The notes under the pieces were generated by a model. It was not told the DNA's origin, did no database searches, and saw only the letters and a program-made list of their open reading frames with translations. A program made the translations under genes and the position numbers. A stretch of DNA of 64,000 nt from an uncultured Desulfuromusa sp. (lineage in GTDB: Bacteria; Desulfobacterota; Desulfuromonadia; Desulfuromonadales; Geopsychrobacteraceae): assembly GCF_963675815.1 (NCBI RefSeq), contig NZ_OY776574.1, positions 924,001 to 988,000 of the forward strand. The letters are read 5' to 3'. Of this stretch, positions 18,213 through 26,952 are shown one piece after another; within the stretch, counting starts at the first letter, position 1, and the number at the start of each line of letters is the position of its first letter.

Positions 18213-18968
18213 TTAGGGGAACAACAATAATTTCAGCGCAAAGACCAGCACTGTGACACTCACAACCTTTTTAATCCAATCGTGGCCCTTGGCAACTGCC
18301 AGCTTTGGTCCAATCGTCCCGCCGATTGAATTTCCAGCCGCCAAAGCAAAACCGAGGTAATAATCAACCTGCCCGTGATAAATAAAAACTCCAAGAGCAA
18401 TAAAAGTATAGGCAAAAATAACAAAAACCTTGATGGCATTGATCCGCACCAGATCGAGCCCATGGATCAAAAGTGCCGTAATCACTATAAATCCAACTCC
18501 GGCCTGCACAAACCCACCATAGACGCCGACACCGAAAAAGGAGACCACAATCAAAGCTTTCCGCCATAGACCAAACTGCACATCTGCTTGTCGAAAACGT
18601 TTCATAGGATCAATTGCGGTAAACACCAAAACTCCGACCATAATCAGAGCCAGCACCCGTTTGAAGACCTGATCATCAAGATTGATGGCCAAGTTCGCTC
18701 CAACCCAACTCCCCAGTAACGCAGGTGGTGTACACAGTAATGCCAGCTGCAGCGGAAGCATCCCACGTCTGCTGAAACCACGAATAGCAAAGATATTCTG
18801 ACAAAATATGGCAATCCGGTTGGTGCCGTTAGCAACCGATCCAGGCAAACCCATAAAAATCAGCAGAGGCAAGGTCAAAAGTGATCCTCCCCCAGCCAAG
18901 GTGTTGAGAATTCCAGCGATCACGCCGACAACAAGTAGCAACGGAAGCTGCCAGATATATGCATCCAT
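18213..18968 (-). CDS. TSUP (TauE/SafE) family membrane permease
   Basis: 251-residue membrane protein with about seven or eight helices. The N-terminal GVIAGILNTLAGGGSLLTLPLLI and the repeat copy GVGVYGGFVQAGVGFIVI are the duplicated TSUP signature. The family exports or imports sulfur-containing anions or organic acids; substrate unknown here. Start ATG overlaps the stop of the tcdA gene by one base, so it is translated together with it. Confidence 0.88.
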   Translation of the reverse strand: MDAYIWQLPLLLVVGVIAGILNTLAGGGSLLTLPLLIFMGLPGSVANGTNRIAIFCQNIFAIRGFSRRGMLPLQLALLCTPPALLGSWVGANLAINLDDQVFKRVLALIMVGVLVFTAIDPMKRFRQADVQFGLWRKALIVVSFFGVGVYGGFVQAGVGFIVITALLIHGLDLVRINAIKVFVIFAYTFIALGVFIYHGQVDYYLGFALAAGNSIGGTIGPKLAVAKGHDWIKKVVSVTVLVFALKLLLFP

Positions 18969-19684
18969 TAATTATAAACTCCAATGATGCTGCGGATAAC
19001 CTCCCCCGCCATTGTCAGACCAAACAAGGGAGGAAGATATGATGAACTGCCAAGGGTCGGTTTTCGGTCTCCGGCATCAGGCCCGGTCAGAGGGCGAAAC
19101 TCTTCGGTGGAATACACGGCTTTGATGCCCTGTTCAATGCCCTGTTTCCGAAGCTCTTTACGAATAGTTCTTGCTAATCGACATTTTGTTGTCAGCGAGA
19201 TATCGTCAACTCTGATCAGAGTTGGATCAAGCTTATTTGCCGCCCCCATCGAAGAGATAATCGGCAGCATGCGTTTACAACAAGATTGGATCAAATGCAA
19301 CTTGTCGTTAATATTATCGATGCAGTCAAGCACATAGTCAAACTGCGACAAAAGCAATTCATCACTTGTCTCACTTCGATAAGCCATCTGCTTTGCAACG
19401 ACGTTAACCCGTGGACTGATGGCCCGACAACGCTCTGCCATAACCTCGACTTTTGACCGTCCGACGGTTGTTTCCAAAGCATGAATCTGTCGATTGATAT
19501 TGGTCGCACAAACATTATCAAAATCAACCAGCGTCAGCTGACCAACCCCGCCACGGACCAGAGCTTCAACGGCATAGCCACCAACCCCGCCAATGCCGAA
19601 AACAGCAACGGAAGATTTTTGCAATCGCTCCAGAGCGTCAGCACCGACCAGCAACTGAATCCGGTTAAAACGATCATTTCCCAT
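18968..19684 (-). CDS. tcdA: ThiF/MoeB-family E1-like enzyme, probable tRNA t6A dehydratase
   Basis: Adenylating enzyme of 238 residues from the ATG at 19684. ATP motif FGIGGVGGYAVEALVRGGVG, Arg finger in NINRQIHA, and metal/acceptor region around DCIDNINDK. Sequence and length fit TcdA (CsdL), which cyclises threonylcarbamoyl-adenosine at tRNA position 37, better than MoeB or ThiF, since there are no CxxC zinc pairs. The longer frame reaching to 19846 runs into tatD and is not used. Gene order tatD-tcdA-TSUP. Confidence 0.85.
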   Translation of the reverse strand: MGNDRFNRIQLLVGADALERLQKSSVAVFGIGGVGGYAVEALVRGGVGQLTLVDFDNVCATNINRQIHALETTVGRSKVEVMAERCRAISPRVNVVAKQMAYRSETSDELLLSQFDYVLDCIDNINDKLHLIQSCCKRMLPIISSMGAANKLDPTLIRVDDISLTTKCRLARTIRKELRKQGIEQGIKAVYSTEEFRPLTGPDAGDRKPTLGSSSYLPPLFGLTMAGEVIRSIIGVYN

Positions 19685-19691
19685 GAAAAAA

Positions 19692-20444
19692 TTAATCCTG
19701 AAACCGAAATAACTGCTCGGCGTTTTCTGTGGTAAACTCTGCAACCTCTCGTACGGGACAGCCACGCAGTTCAGCGATCTTTTCCGCAACCTGCAGTAAC
19801 ACTTCGGGCTTCTCAGCCATATCGGGTAAATCCGTCTCAAGAACAAGGGCTGAAGCGGGCAAAGCCTTTACAGCCTGCGGCAATTTACGAGCATTTTCCC
19901 GCAACAGTATAGGCCCGACTCCTATTTTGAATCCCATATCGACAAGCTCTTCTGCCACGGGGAGACTCGACGTAAACGCATGCCAGATCCCACCTGTTTT
20001 TCTCCCGATACCACATTCACGCAAAACATCCAGAAGCTTTCCCGTCGTCTGTCGAGAGTGCATCAACACCGGGAGGTTCATCTCAAGAGCTATCTGTAAT
20101 TGGGCCTTGAGCACCTTTTCCTGCTGTTTCATTGACGGACCATCCACGGCATCCAGCCCTATCTCACCGATGGCAACAACCTTGCGCTGCTGAACGATCT
20201 CCAGCAATGTCTGTTCCGCTTGAGAGTTCCACTGGTCAGCGTAAACAGGATGCAAACCCGGCGCAAGATACACGCTTTCAGAGTTTTCCGCCAGAGCCGA
20301 CATCCCGCCCCAACCACTGACCCGAACCCCCGGGACGATAAAGCGACTGATTCCACCTTGCAATGCCCGGGGAAGCAAATCCAAGCCATAACCCTTCAGT
20401 TCAGGGGCATCAAGGTGAATATGGGTATCAACCAGTGAGAACAT
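19692..20444 (-). CDS. TatD-family metal-dependent hydrolase
   Basis: TIM-barrel hydrolase of about 250 residues related to TatD DNases. Metal ligands are visible in DTHIHLD near the N-terminus, the Glu of AIGEIGLD, HSRQT, WHAFT and the final Asp in LETDLPD. I set the start at the ATG 20444, which puts the HxH motif at the expected place; an extension to 20543 adds an unrelated 33 residues. TatD proteins act on DNA 3' ends or D-amino-acyl tRNA; the exact role here is open. First gene of the small operon with tcdA. Confidence 0.85.
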   Translation of the reverse strand: MFSLVDTHIHLDAPELKGYGLDLLPRALQGGISRFIVPGVRVSGWGGMSALAENSESVYLAPGLHPVYADQWNSQAEQTLLEIVQQRKVVAIGEIGLDAVDGPSMKQQEKVLKAQLQIALEMNLPVLMHSRQTTGKLLDVLRECGIGRKTGGIWHAFTSSLPVAEELVDMGFKIGVGPILLRENARKLPQAVKALPASALVLETDLPDMAEKPEVLLQVAEKIAELRGCPVREVAEFTTENAEQLFRFQD

Positions 20445-20573
20445 CAGAACATGGTAGCAAAAGCGGAGGAGAAGAGATAGAAAAAGTCGAATGTACAGTC
20501 TAAATTCCGCATGGCACATCCGGTTAAGAAAATCCCGTGCCATGCGGATGACAACGCAGAGTGTGAAAAAATA

Positions 20574-21575
20574 CTAGCTATTCAGCAAATTCACCAGGGC
20601 CCGTCGTTTCAACCCGCCCTTGAGCATCGTCTGAATTTTTTCTTCCAGGCCATCAAGGGTAACCTCATCAACCATTCCTGCAAGGTTATCCAGTTTCCAT
20701 TCAGTTGCCAACTTTTGCCAGGCTCTGGTTCTTCGTTCCATTGAACACTCAGCAGAATCGATACCAATCAACCTCACCCCGCGGAGGATAAAGGGAAAAA
20801 CACTGACATTCAGATCAATTGACCCGACCAGGCCACAACAAGTCACAACTCCATCATATTGCGTCGACTTGATTGCCGCAGCAAGCATCTCGCCACCAAC
20901 ACAATCAACAACACCCGCCCAGGTGGTTTTCAGCATCGGCCGTTCGTTACCGGTCAGGAGAGTTTCTCGACTGATGACAGCATCGGCACCCAACCCCTTC
21001 AGATAGTCTGCTTCTTCAAGCTTGCCCGTGACTGCCGTGACCTTAAAACCTATTTTTGCCAGAATCGCCACAGCCAAGCTACCGACACCACCGGTTGCTC
21101 CGGTGACCAGCACTGGTCCTTGTTCAGGAGTCACACTATTCTCAACCAGCTGCAGGACCGACAAAGCCGCCGTTAACCCTGCTGTCCCGAGCATCATACT
21201 CTCTTGTAAATCCAGACCTTGCGGCAGCTTCAACGCCCATTGAACCGGGACTCGAATCAACTGCCCAAATCCCCCGTCAGTCTCCATCCCCAGATCATAG
21301 CTGGTGACAATAACCTTATCACCGGGCTGGAAAGATCCATCAGCGCAGGAGACCACTTCTCCTGCAGCATCAATACCGGGAGTATGTGGGAAATTCCGCG
21401 TCACCCCCGGATTTCCGACAGCAGAAAGAGCATCCTTAAAATTCAGGGAAGAGTAATGCACTTTGACCACCAACTCACCGGCAGGCAAGTCATCAACGGA
21501 GCGGGTAACCACTGAACGTGTAAAAACTTTTTTCTCAGGCTGCTCCACCAGTAAAGCTTTGAATTCTGTTTCCAT
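20574..21575 (-). CDS. Zinc-free MDR quinone reductase / acrylyl-CoA reductase family (YhdH/AcuI)
   Basis: NADPH-dependent medium-chain reductase of 333 residues. NADPH Rossmann motif VTGATGGVGSLAVAILAKIG near residue 155; GNPGVTRNFPHTPGIDAAGEV is the YhdH/AcuI signature. No structural zinc cysteines are present. AcuI members reduce acryloyl-CoA; others reduce quinones. The start is the ATG at 21575 with GGAGG six bases upstream, not the ATG at 21590. It is divergent from an HxlR regulator, with three palindromes in the shared gap, so it is probably induced by electrophiles or quinones. Confidence 0.85.
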   Translation of the reverse strand: METEFKALLVEQPEKKVFTRSVVTRSVDDLPAGELVVKVHYSSLNFKDALSAVGNPGVTRNFPHTPGIDAAGEVVSCADGSFQPGDKVIVTSYDLGMETDGGFGQLIRVPVQWALKLPQGLDLQESMMLGTAGLTAALSVLQLVENSVTPEQGPVLVTGATGGVGSLAVAILAKIGFKVTAVTGKLEEADYLKGLGADAVISRETLLTGNERPMLKTTWAGVVDCVGGEMLAAAIKSTQYDGVVTCCGLVGSIDLNVSVFPFILRGVRLIGIDSAECSMERRTRAWQKLATEWKLDNLAGMVDEVTLDGLEEKIQTMLKGGLKRRALVNLLNS

Positions 21576-21625
21576 GTATGCCTCCATCAAGGGAAAAGTT
21601 GACTTTCATCCGGTTTGGCAATAAA

Positions 21626-21639
21626 ACTACTCGAGTAGT
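21626..21639. promoter_or_regulatory. Palindrome 1 in the HxlR/reductase intergenic region
   Basis: Perfect 14-bp palindrome ACTACTCGAGTAGT between the divergent genes; candidate HxlR operator. Confidence 0.5.
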
Positions 21640-21650
21640 ATTCATAAAAC

Positions 21651-21662
21651 AAGTACATACTT
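21651..21662. promoter_or_regulatory. Palindrome 2 in the HxlR/reductase intergenic region
   Basis: AAGTACATACTT, inverted repeat of AAGTA around CA. Confidence 0.4.
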
Positions 21663-21673
21663 TTTCGTGCTGT

Positions 21674-21691
21674 AGTATCAGAAAAGATACT
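21674..21691. promoter_or_regulatory. Palindrome 3 in the HxlR/reductase intergenic region
   Basis: AGTATC-N6-AGTATC inverted repeat (second arm read GATACT), 20 bp before the hxlR start; best placed for autorepression. Confidence 0.5.
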
Positions 21692-21711
21692 AATGGAGAA
21701 ACAAAGGGGTT

Positions 21712-22083
21712 ATGGACAAAATCACACATTATCGCTGTACTGTCTCTGTCACTCTGGATGTGATTGGCGGCAAATGGAAGTCGTTGATTCTCTGGCAGTT
21801 AAGCTTTAAAACGCTACGTTTCAGCCAGCTGCAACGGCGTCTATCCAAAGTCACCCAGAAAATGCTCACCCAGCAACTCCGGGAGTTGGAACGGGACGGC
21901 CTCATTCATCGAAAAGTTTACGCAGAAGTTCCCCCACGAGTTGAATACTCATTGACGGAAATGGGGCAGAGCGTCGTACCGATCCTGCAGCTGATGTACC
22001 AGTGGGGCAAAGACTATCTCACCACAACAGAACAAATTGCAGAAGATAATTGTACAATAGATCAGGCCTCATCCGTCCATTAG
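21712..22083 (+). CDS. HxlR-family winged-helix transcriptional regulator
   Basis: 123 residues; MarR-like winged-helix HxlR domain over most of the length: CTVSVTLDVIGGKWKSLILWQL, the recognition-helix region FSQLQRRLSKVTQKMLTQQLRELE and wing EVPPRVEYSLT. The Cys ahead of the first helix is the residue that in several HxlR proteins senses electrophiles or hypochlorite. Divergent from the quinone-type reductase with three palindromes between them, so it most likely controls that gene and itself. Confidence 0.92.
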   Translation: MDKITHYRCTVSVTLDVIGGKWKSLILWQLSFKTLRFSQLQRRLSKVTQKMLTQQLRELERDGLIHRKVYAEVPPRVEYSLTEMGQSVVPILQLMYQWGKDYLTTTEQIAEDNCTIDQASSVH

Positions 22084-22085
22084 AC

Positions 22086-22712
22086 TCATGTCTCTTTTTT
22101 TGCCTTGACCACCACAAAAGCCCCCTGTCCAAAACCATCAAAAACGGTTTTTTCCGTATCTTCGGGAATCAGGGTTTGTTTAATCTCAGCGACCTCAAAA
22201 TTTGCCGTTTTCAAGTGATCCAGAACCTGCTGAGTCGAAAAGAAAGTTGCCTGCTGATAAAACCTGCTCTTATGACGATTTTGCAGATACTTCTGTCCCA
22301 GTTCACTTTCCATATCAACAAAGCCAACCAGGATACAACCGCCCGGAACGAGGACACGGAATGCCTCCTGGAAAGATTTCACCACGTCGTCAACAAAACA
22401 AATTGTTGTCACCATCAGCACAAAATCAAATTGATCTGCAGGAAATGGCAGCTCCTCTGCCACACCGGGATAGACCTCCAACCCCAATTTCTCAGCCTTA
22501 CTCGCCATTCGTATTGAGGGCTCCACACCAACCTTGATCCCCAGAGGAACAGCAAACTTTCCGGAACCAATACCGACTTCCAACCCTTTAGCTTCAACCG
22601 ATGGAAGCAGCTGCCTGACAGCTTTCAATTCTACAGCATAGGCTTCCGGGTTTTTTTCAAACCAGTCATCATAAGCATCACTATATTTTTCAAACGCTTC
22701 AATATTAGGCAT
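22086..22712 (-). CDS. Class I SAM-dependent methyltransferase
   Basis: 208 residues; SAM motif I GLEVGIGSGKFAVPLG near residue 40, acidic motif II GVEPS, and motif FDFVLMVTTICFVDD. Substrate unknown: the fold is the generic methyltransferase-11 type, and neighbours give no hint. The gene is convergent with hxlR, with only 2 bp between the stop codons. Confidence 0.85.
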   Translation of the reverse strand: MPNIEAFEKYSDAYDDWFEKNPEAYAVELKAVRQLLPSVEAKGLEVGIGSGKFAVPLGIKVGVEPSIRMASKAEKLGLEVYPGVAEELPFPADQFDFVLMVTTICFVDDVVKSFQEAFRVLVPGGCILVGFVDMESELGQKYLQNRHKSRFYQQATFFSTQQVLDHLKTANFEVAEIKQTLIPEDTEKTVFDGFGQGAFVVVKAKKET

Positions 22713-22731
22713 ACAAACTCCAGGCAGTTAT

Positions 22732-22769
22732 AAAAAGAGGGGTATGAACACAACGTGTGAACATACCCC
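22732..22769 (-). terminator. Terminator of the AsmA-like gene
   Basis: GGGGTATG / CATACCCC arms around an inner CACA..TGTG hairpin, followed on the minus strand by TCTTTTTA. It lies between the AsmA-like gene and the methyltransferase gene, both on the minus strand. Confidence 0.75.
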
Positions 22770-22797
22770 GAGGGTCATCATAAATTTTTCAGTCTGC

Positions 22798-23682
22798 TTA
22801 TTTTTTTTCGCTGCCAAGTAAGCCCTTCAAAAGACTTCCGGCTTTCTCATCAACGACCTTATCGATTTCCGGTGAAAGATTCATCGGGATCTCTTCTTTT
22901 AATTTTTTTTGCAAATCCCCCACCTTCTTTTCCACCTGCGCTTTCGCCTGACCAATAACCTCAGTTTTGATATTTTCGAGACCAGCCAGTTCACCGGCAA
23001 GCAGTTTTGCAAGAGCCGGAGAGAGCTGCCCGGAACTATTCTGCGCCGCACTGAGGACCGCCTGGATCACTTTCCGGATAAGTTCAGGCATCGGCAACCC
23101 CTCTTCCTTAGCCCCCAGATTACGCAACTCAATTTTTGGCAGAACCAGATTGACTTTTGAAACCTGCCCCAGAAGATCAAGACTGGCATCCAGCTGAACA
23201 TCATTCAGAGAGAAGTATTCGATAATAAATTTTTTCCCTTCTTGCCCTGCAGGTGCGGAAGCGGGAGCGGATCCTCCTTTTGAACTGCTCAGGCTCTTAG
23301 TTCGTGACAGAATCGGATCGATATTATTTTTTTTTCCCATCTGCTCCAGGTTGATACGAATTTGACTTAAACTGACACGCGGAATCCTAACGGTATCCCC
23401 CATCAATGAACCTAAAGAAACAGCAAATTCACCCTGACCGAGTCCCATAAACGTTTGCGCCTTAAACCCTGCGGGGTTGGCGATATTCAAACCATTCAGT
23501 GACGCTTCGCCACCTAAAAGAGAGATATGGATCGCATCGAGATTGGTTGGTACCCCCAAAGCCAGTTCACCTCCTTGTTCTATTGCCTTTTTAGCAATAA
23601 CATCAACATAATAAAAAGCTCCAGCAACCACAATAACAACAACGACCAACAGAGCTATGAACAATTTAAAAAGCGTCTTCAT
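22798..23682 (-). CDS. AsmA-like membrane-anchored periplasmic protein
   Basis: 294 residues. One N-terminal membrane helix (LFIALLVVVVIVVAGAFYYVD), then a region that resembles the start of AsmA/DUF748 proteins: GVPTNLDAIHISLLGGEASLNGLNIANPAGF. The C-terminal third is a charged amphipathic helix (KAQVEKKVGDLQKKLKEEI) that could be coiled coil. AsmA-type proteins contribute to outer-membrane lipid transport or homeostasis; this is a short member and its role is inferred only by resemblance. It has its own terminator downstream. Confidence 0.6.
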   Translation of the reverse strand: MKTLFKLFIALLVVVVIVVAGAFYYVDVIAKKAIEQGGELALGVPTNLDAIHISLLGGEASLNGLNIANPAGFKAQTFMGLGQGEFAVSLGSLMGDTVRIPRVSLSQIRINLEQMGKKNNIDPILSRTKSLSSSKGGSAPASAPAGQEGKKFIIEYFSLNDVQLDASLDLLGQVSKVNLVLPKIELRNLGAKEEGLPMPELIRKVIQAVLSAAQNSSGQLSPALAKLLAGELAGLENIKTEVIGQAKAQVEKKVGDLQKKLKEEIPMNLSPEIDKVVDEKAGSLLKGLLGSEKK

Positions 23683-23848
23683 AAATTTCCTCCACTCCCT
23701 GATTAGAACTCACGCTAGAGTATAACACCAATCTCCCCAACGACAAAAGTTGTCCTGATCATACAGATTGCTTACGGATGACAATTGACTTGAAAACTGA
23801 ATCACAATAAGGTTTCAAAAAAACAGCCAACCAACATCGTGGGAAAAT

Positions 23849-24553
23849 ATGAATATTCATTACTTACAACATGTACCATTTGAAGGGCTGGGAAGCATGG
23901 AGGCTGCGCTGATAGCCGGCGGACATCAACTCTCCAGCACCCATCTCTATAAGAATCAGCGACTCCCGTCCCTGAAGAACATTGACTGGTTAATTGTCAT
24001 GGGTGGTCCGATGGGGATTCATGACGAAGCTGAATATCCCTGGTTGCTGCCGGAAAAAAAGTTTATCCAACAAGCTATTGAATCTGGAAAAACCGTCTTG
24101 GGAGTTTGCCTCGGCGCACAACTGATTGCTGCTGCCATGGGGGCTGAAGTCTATAAAAATGACCACAAAGAGATTGGCTGGTTCAGCATTAATCGCAGCC
24201 CCGAGGCCGATACAACCATCATTGCCACTGCAATCCCCCAGCAGGCTGAGGTTTTTCACTGGCATGGTGACACCTTTAATGTTCCCGTCGGGGCAAAGTC
24301 TCTTGCGTCCAGCAATGCCTGCCAAAATCAGGGCTTTATTTTTGATGACCGAGTGGTGGGATTACAATTTCATCTGGAAACGACCCCGGAACTTATTCAA
24401 GAATTAATCAACAATTCAAGGCACGAGCTTGATTGCTCCAGCTATGTCCAGTCAGAAGAAGAGATGCTGGCCAACCCACAGCGCTTTGCCCGGATCAACC
24501 AAATCATGGCAGCAATTCTGGAAACCTTGGAAAAAAACACAAATAACCGATGA
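23849..24553 (+). CDS. Class I glutamine amidotransferase-like protein
   Basis: 234 residues with the GATase-1 triad: nucleophile Cys in GVCLGAQLIA (about residue 92), His and Glu in LQFHLETTPE. The form is that of stand-alone GMP-synthase-like amidotransferases (YfeJ type), which include gamma-glutamyl peptide hydrolases. No synthase partner is adjacent, so it may hydrolyse rather than transfer. Its stop overlaps the next ATG by four bases (ATGA), linking it to the TraB-like membrane protein gene. Confidence 0.85.
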   Translation: MNIHYLQHVPFEGLGSMEAALIAGGHQLSSTHLYKNQRLPSLKNIDWLIVMGGPMGIHDEAEYPWLLPEKKFIQQAIESGKTVLGVCLGAQLIAAAMGAEVYKNDHKEIGWFSINRSPEADTTIIATAIPQQAEVFHWHGDTFNVPVGAKSLASSNACQNQGFIFDDRVVGLQFHLETTPELIQELINNSRHELDCSSYVQSEEEMLANPQRFARINQIMAAILETLEKNTNNR

Positions 24554-25782
24554 GAAAACTTGCCAATTTATTTCTAATTCTTTTTGTTGTATCAGCAGTA
24601 TTCAGTATTGCCGACGAACTGCTGCAACTGTTTTTAGCCATACCAGTCCTATCCTGGGTTCATCAATTCTGCCGGCTATCGTATCTCTGCCTTGGTACGA
24701 TTGTTTATCTGGGATTTGCTTTTAACCGGCACCTGCCAAAAGTTATTTTTTTCCCGCTTTTTATCTGGATCTTCTGGGGACTGATCGGACACTGGCCTTT
24801 TGACGGAAGAGATAGTGAGTACTCTCGACTTTTCTTTGCTTGCGGACAGCTAATCCTCGGCTTTGCAATCCTGCAATTGAACCAACAGATAAATCACAAA
24901 AGCACTTTGCTCGGCCCAAGTCAGTTTGTCGGCCCGGCATTCAGTGGGCAAAACCTGTTGCGCTTCTGCCTGGTCAACGTTCTGGTGCTGCCCATTGCCC
25001 TGACCCTGATCAGCTATTCTTTTGTTGATCGTCTGATTGAAACCAGAACCGCCGGTTTTGTACAATTAAAACCAAACGGTCTCTACATGACGGAGCGCAT
25101 CTACCAGCAGGAAGACAAGCAGATCAGGCTGGCGGGCATGATTCATCTGGGGGAAGAAGACTATTTCTCAGACTTGACAGCTTCTTTTCCAGGAGGCCGA
25201 ACACTCATCCTGGCTGAAGGGGTCACTGATACTGACGGCTTAATGACTGAACACTTTAACTACGGCAAGATTGCTGACCTTCTGGGACTGACTTCCCAAG
25301 AAAAAGTTCGCTTTAAAAGCAACCTGATCGATGTGACTGATCTGGATCTGGAAACAACTGGCAGCCGCGATATTCCAGACTTGCTCCCGGCAGACATTGA
25401 CCTGAAACAGTTTGACCCACGTACGATTGAGGTCCTGAACGCTCTGGCTAAGTATATTCTGAATGCCGAATCCTTGACCGACGGTTACCTCGCATTCAAT
25501 CAATGGTCCCAAAACCACGTCGATCCCAATATCAATGATATCATCATGAATGATCTCATCGACAAACGGAATCGTTCGGTTGTCAGTTATCTGCCAAAAG
25601 CTTTGCGCAAATACGATACCATCGTTATTCCCTGGGGCGCTCTGCATATGAAAGGGATTGAGCAGGCCGTCCTGAAAAAAGGGTTTCAGCTTGCAGAAAC
25701 CCGGGAACGGCTAAGTATCGACTTTTTACTGCTTCCCTATGATCGCTTATGGAAAAATTTGATCGGGGCAGACGAAAGCTAG
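24550..25782 (+). CDS. Membrane protein with C-terminal TraB/TIKI-like domain
   Basis: 410 residues. The N-terminal 165 residues hold about five or six hydrophobic segments. The C-terminal half carries motifs reminiscent of the TraB/PrgY/GumN (TIKI) superfamily: a first His block GMIHLGEEDYF, the acidic block LILAEGVTD, an Arg block DKRNRSVVSYL and the second His block WGALHMKGIEQAVLKKGF. In that superfamily these residues are thought to bind metal in a peptidase-like site. I assign it from these motifs only. The gene is coupled by ATGA overlap to the amidotransferase-like gene. An N-terminal multi-helix fusion is not one I recall as common. Confidence 0.6.
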   Translation: MRKLANLFLILFVVSAVFSIADELLQLFLAIPVLSWVHQFCRLSYLCLGTIVYLGFAFNRHLPKVIFFPLFIWIFWGLIGHWPFDGRDSEYSRLFFACGQLILGFAILQLNQQINHKSTLLGPSQFVGPAFSGQNLLRFCLVNVLVLPIALTLISYSFVDRLIETRTAGFVQLKPNGLYMTERIYQQEDKQIRLAGMIHLGEEDYFSDLTASFPGGRTLILAEGVTDTDGLMTEHFNYGKIADLLGLTSQEKVRFKSNLIDVTDLDLETTGSRDIPDLLPADIDLKQFDPRTIEVLNALAKYILNAESLTDGYLAFNQWSQNHVDPNINDIIMNDLIDKRNRSVVSYLPKALRKYDTIVIPWGALHMKGIEQAVLKKGFQLAETRERLSIDFLLLPYDRLWKNLIGADES

Positions 25783-25864
25783 CCTCCATCGGCCCAAAAC
25801 TCAGCAATCCCCTCTCATGCAAAAACAAAGGAAGTCACTGCAAACCTTTGATCGATGCAAATCC

Positions 25865-26314
25865 TTATTCAGAAATTTTCGCCACTGTTCCCATTAAAGC
25901 AACATTGCCGACAATTCCGCCCTTTATACATGAATATTCAGTGGCACTTTCAAATGCCTTATCTTTGGTAATCGTATAAATATCAACCACCGCATTTCCA
26001 CCCTCCCTTGCTGCCCGGTCTTGTAGCGCCATCAAAGCGGAGATAAAAACCCTTTCACACACCTGCTGGGCAGATTTTCCAAATCCGTTAGTGCGCTTAT
26101 TTGCTTTGTATTCTCCCATTCTCTTTAATACATTTGGATGTTTCTGCCCCTTCATATACAGGCTGATATCTGCACGCAATTTGTCCTGTCCCAAAGGGCT
26201 TTTTATAGCATCCTGAACAGAGAATTGATGCCAACTATCCGCTGCCTGAACCTGAATCACAAACCCTCCGAAACAGACAACACTCACCAGAATTGTTAAT
26301 AAGGATATTTTCAT
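25865..26314 (-). CDS. Conserved periplasmic protein, unknown function
   Basis: From ATG 26314 (GGAGG eight bases upstream), 149 residues with a Sec signal peptide (cleavage after VQAA). The mature part has two Cys (QQVCERVF, EYSCIKGG) that could form a disulfide, and a conserved-looking GGNAVVDIYTITK and C-terminal GGIVGNVALMGTVAKI. Proteins of this look are sometimes misannotated as excinuclease subunits. No function can be given. The longer frame from 26413 adds 33 unlikely residues. Confidence 0.6.
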   Translation of the reverse strand: MKISLLTILVSVVCFGGFVIQVQAADSWHQFSVQDAIKSPLGQDKLRADISLYMKGQKHPNVLKRMGEYKANKRTNGFGKSAQQVCERVFISALMALQDRAAREGGNAVVDIYTITKDKAFESATEYSCIKGGIVGNVALMGTVAKISE

Positions 26315-26539
26315 TCCCCGGTCCTCCTTCATTGATATTTTTAATTGTTGCTGACTCTCCACTGTTTTCTCGCCAAGACTGAGCAGATCAAGATGGCTTA
26401 AATCATGAGCCACCCCTTCAAATCACCCTGCATATTCACAGAATGACAGAATACCAGAAAAACGTCAGGACAACATCAGCTGACCTTTGTTTTTAATCAT
26501 CGCCTCAAAAGTTTTATTTTTTTGAATGGGGGAAAACTA

Positions 26540-26950
26540 TTAAAGACTGGAAGGTTCCTGTGCAAAGAAGGCTTTAATTTCAGGAGGGATAGCAACAGGT
26601 TTTTTTATTTGGGGATCATAACAGACCATAACCGTTTTTGCTTCTGCAAAAATCTTCCCAGCGCCATCATGCATTTGATAGCCAAAATCGAAACTCGATC
26701 GCCTGACCTGATCGATCGAGATAGAGATCCTTAACTGGTCAGTCAGTTCAATCGGCAGCCGATAATCGCACTCAGCTCGAACAACCAGAAACATCAGATC
26801 AGTTCCTAAAAAAGCACCGAAGTGTTGCTGAAACAACTTAACCCGTGCCGTTTCAAGATAGGAAAAAAACACAGCATTATTGACATGCCCATAAGCATCC
26901 AGATCTGCAAAACGAATTTCAATTGAAGTATTAAATTTGAAGTTTTTCAC
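26540..26950 (-). CDS. Acyl-CoA thioesterase, hotdog fold (4HBT/YbgC-like)
   Basis: 136 residues. The N-terminal block RFADLDAYGHVNNAVFFSYLETAR is the 4-hydroxybenzoyl-CoA thioesterase signature with the catalytic Asp. Hydrolyses acyl-CoA; chain preference unknown. It starts 3 bp behind the MerR regulator and is divergent from the ETF operon, so it is probably part of the same fatty-acid or branched-chain degradation regulon. Confidence 0.85.
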   Translation of the reverse strand: MKNFKFNTSIEIRFADLDAYGHVNNAVFFSYLETARVKLFQQHFGAFLGTDLMFLVVRAECDYRLPIELTDQLRISISIDQVRRSSFDFGYQMHDGAGKIFAEAKTVMVCYDPQIKKPVAIPPEIKAFFAQEPSSL

Positions 26951-26952
26951 GG

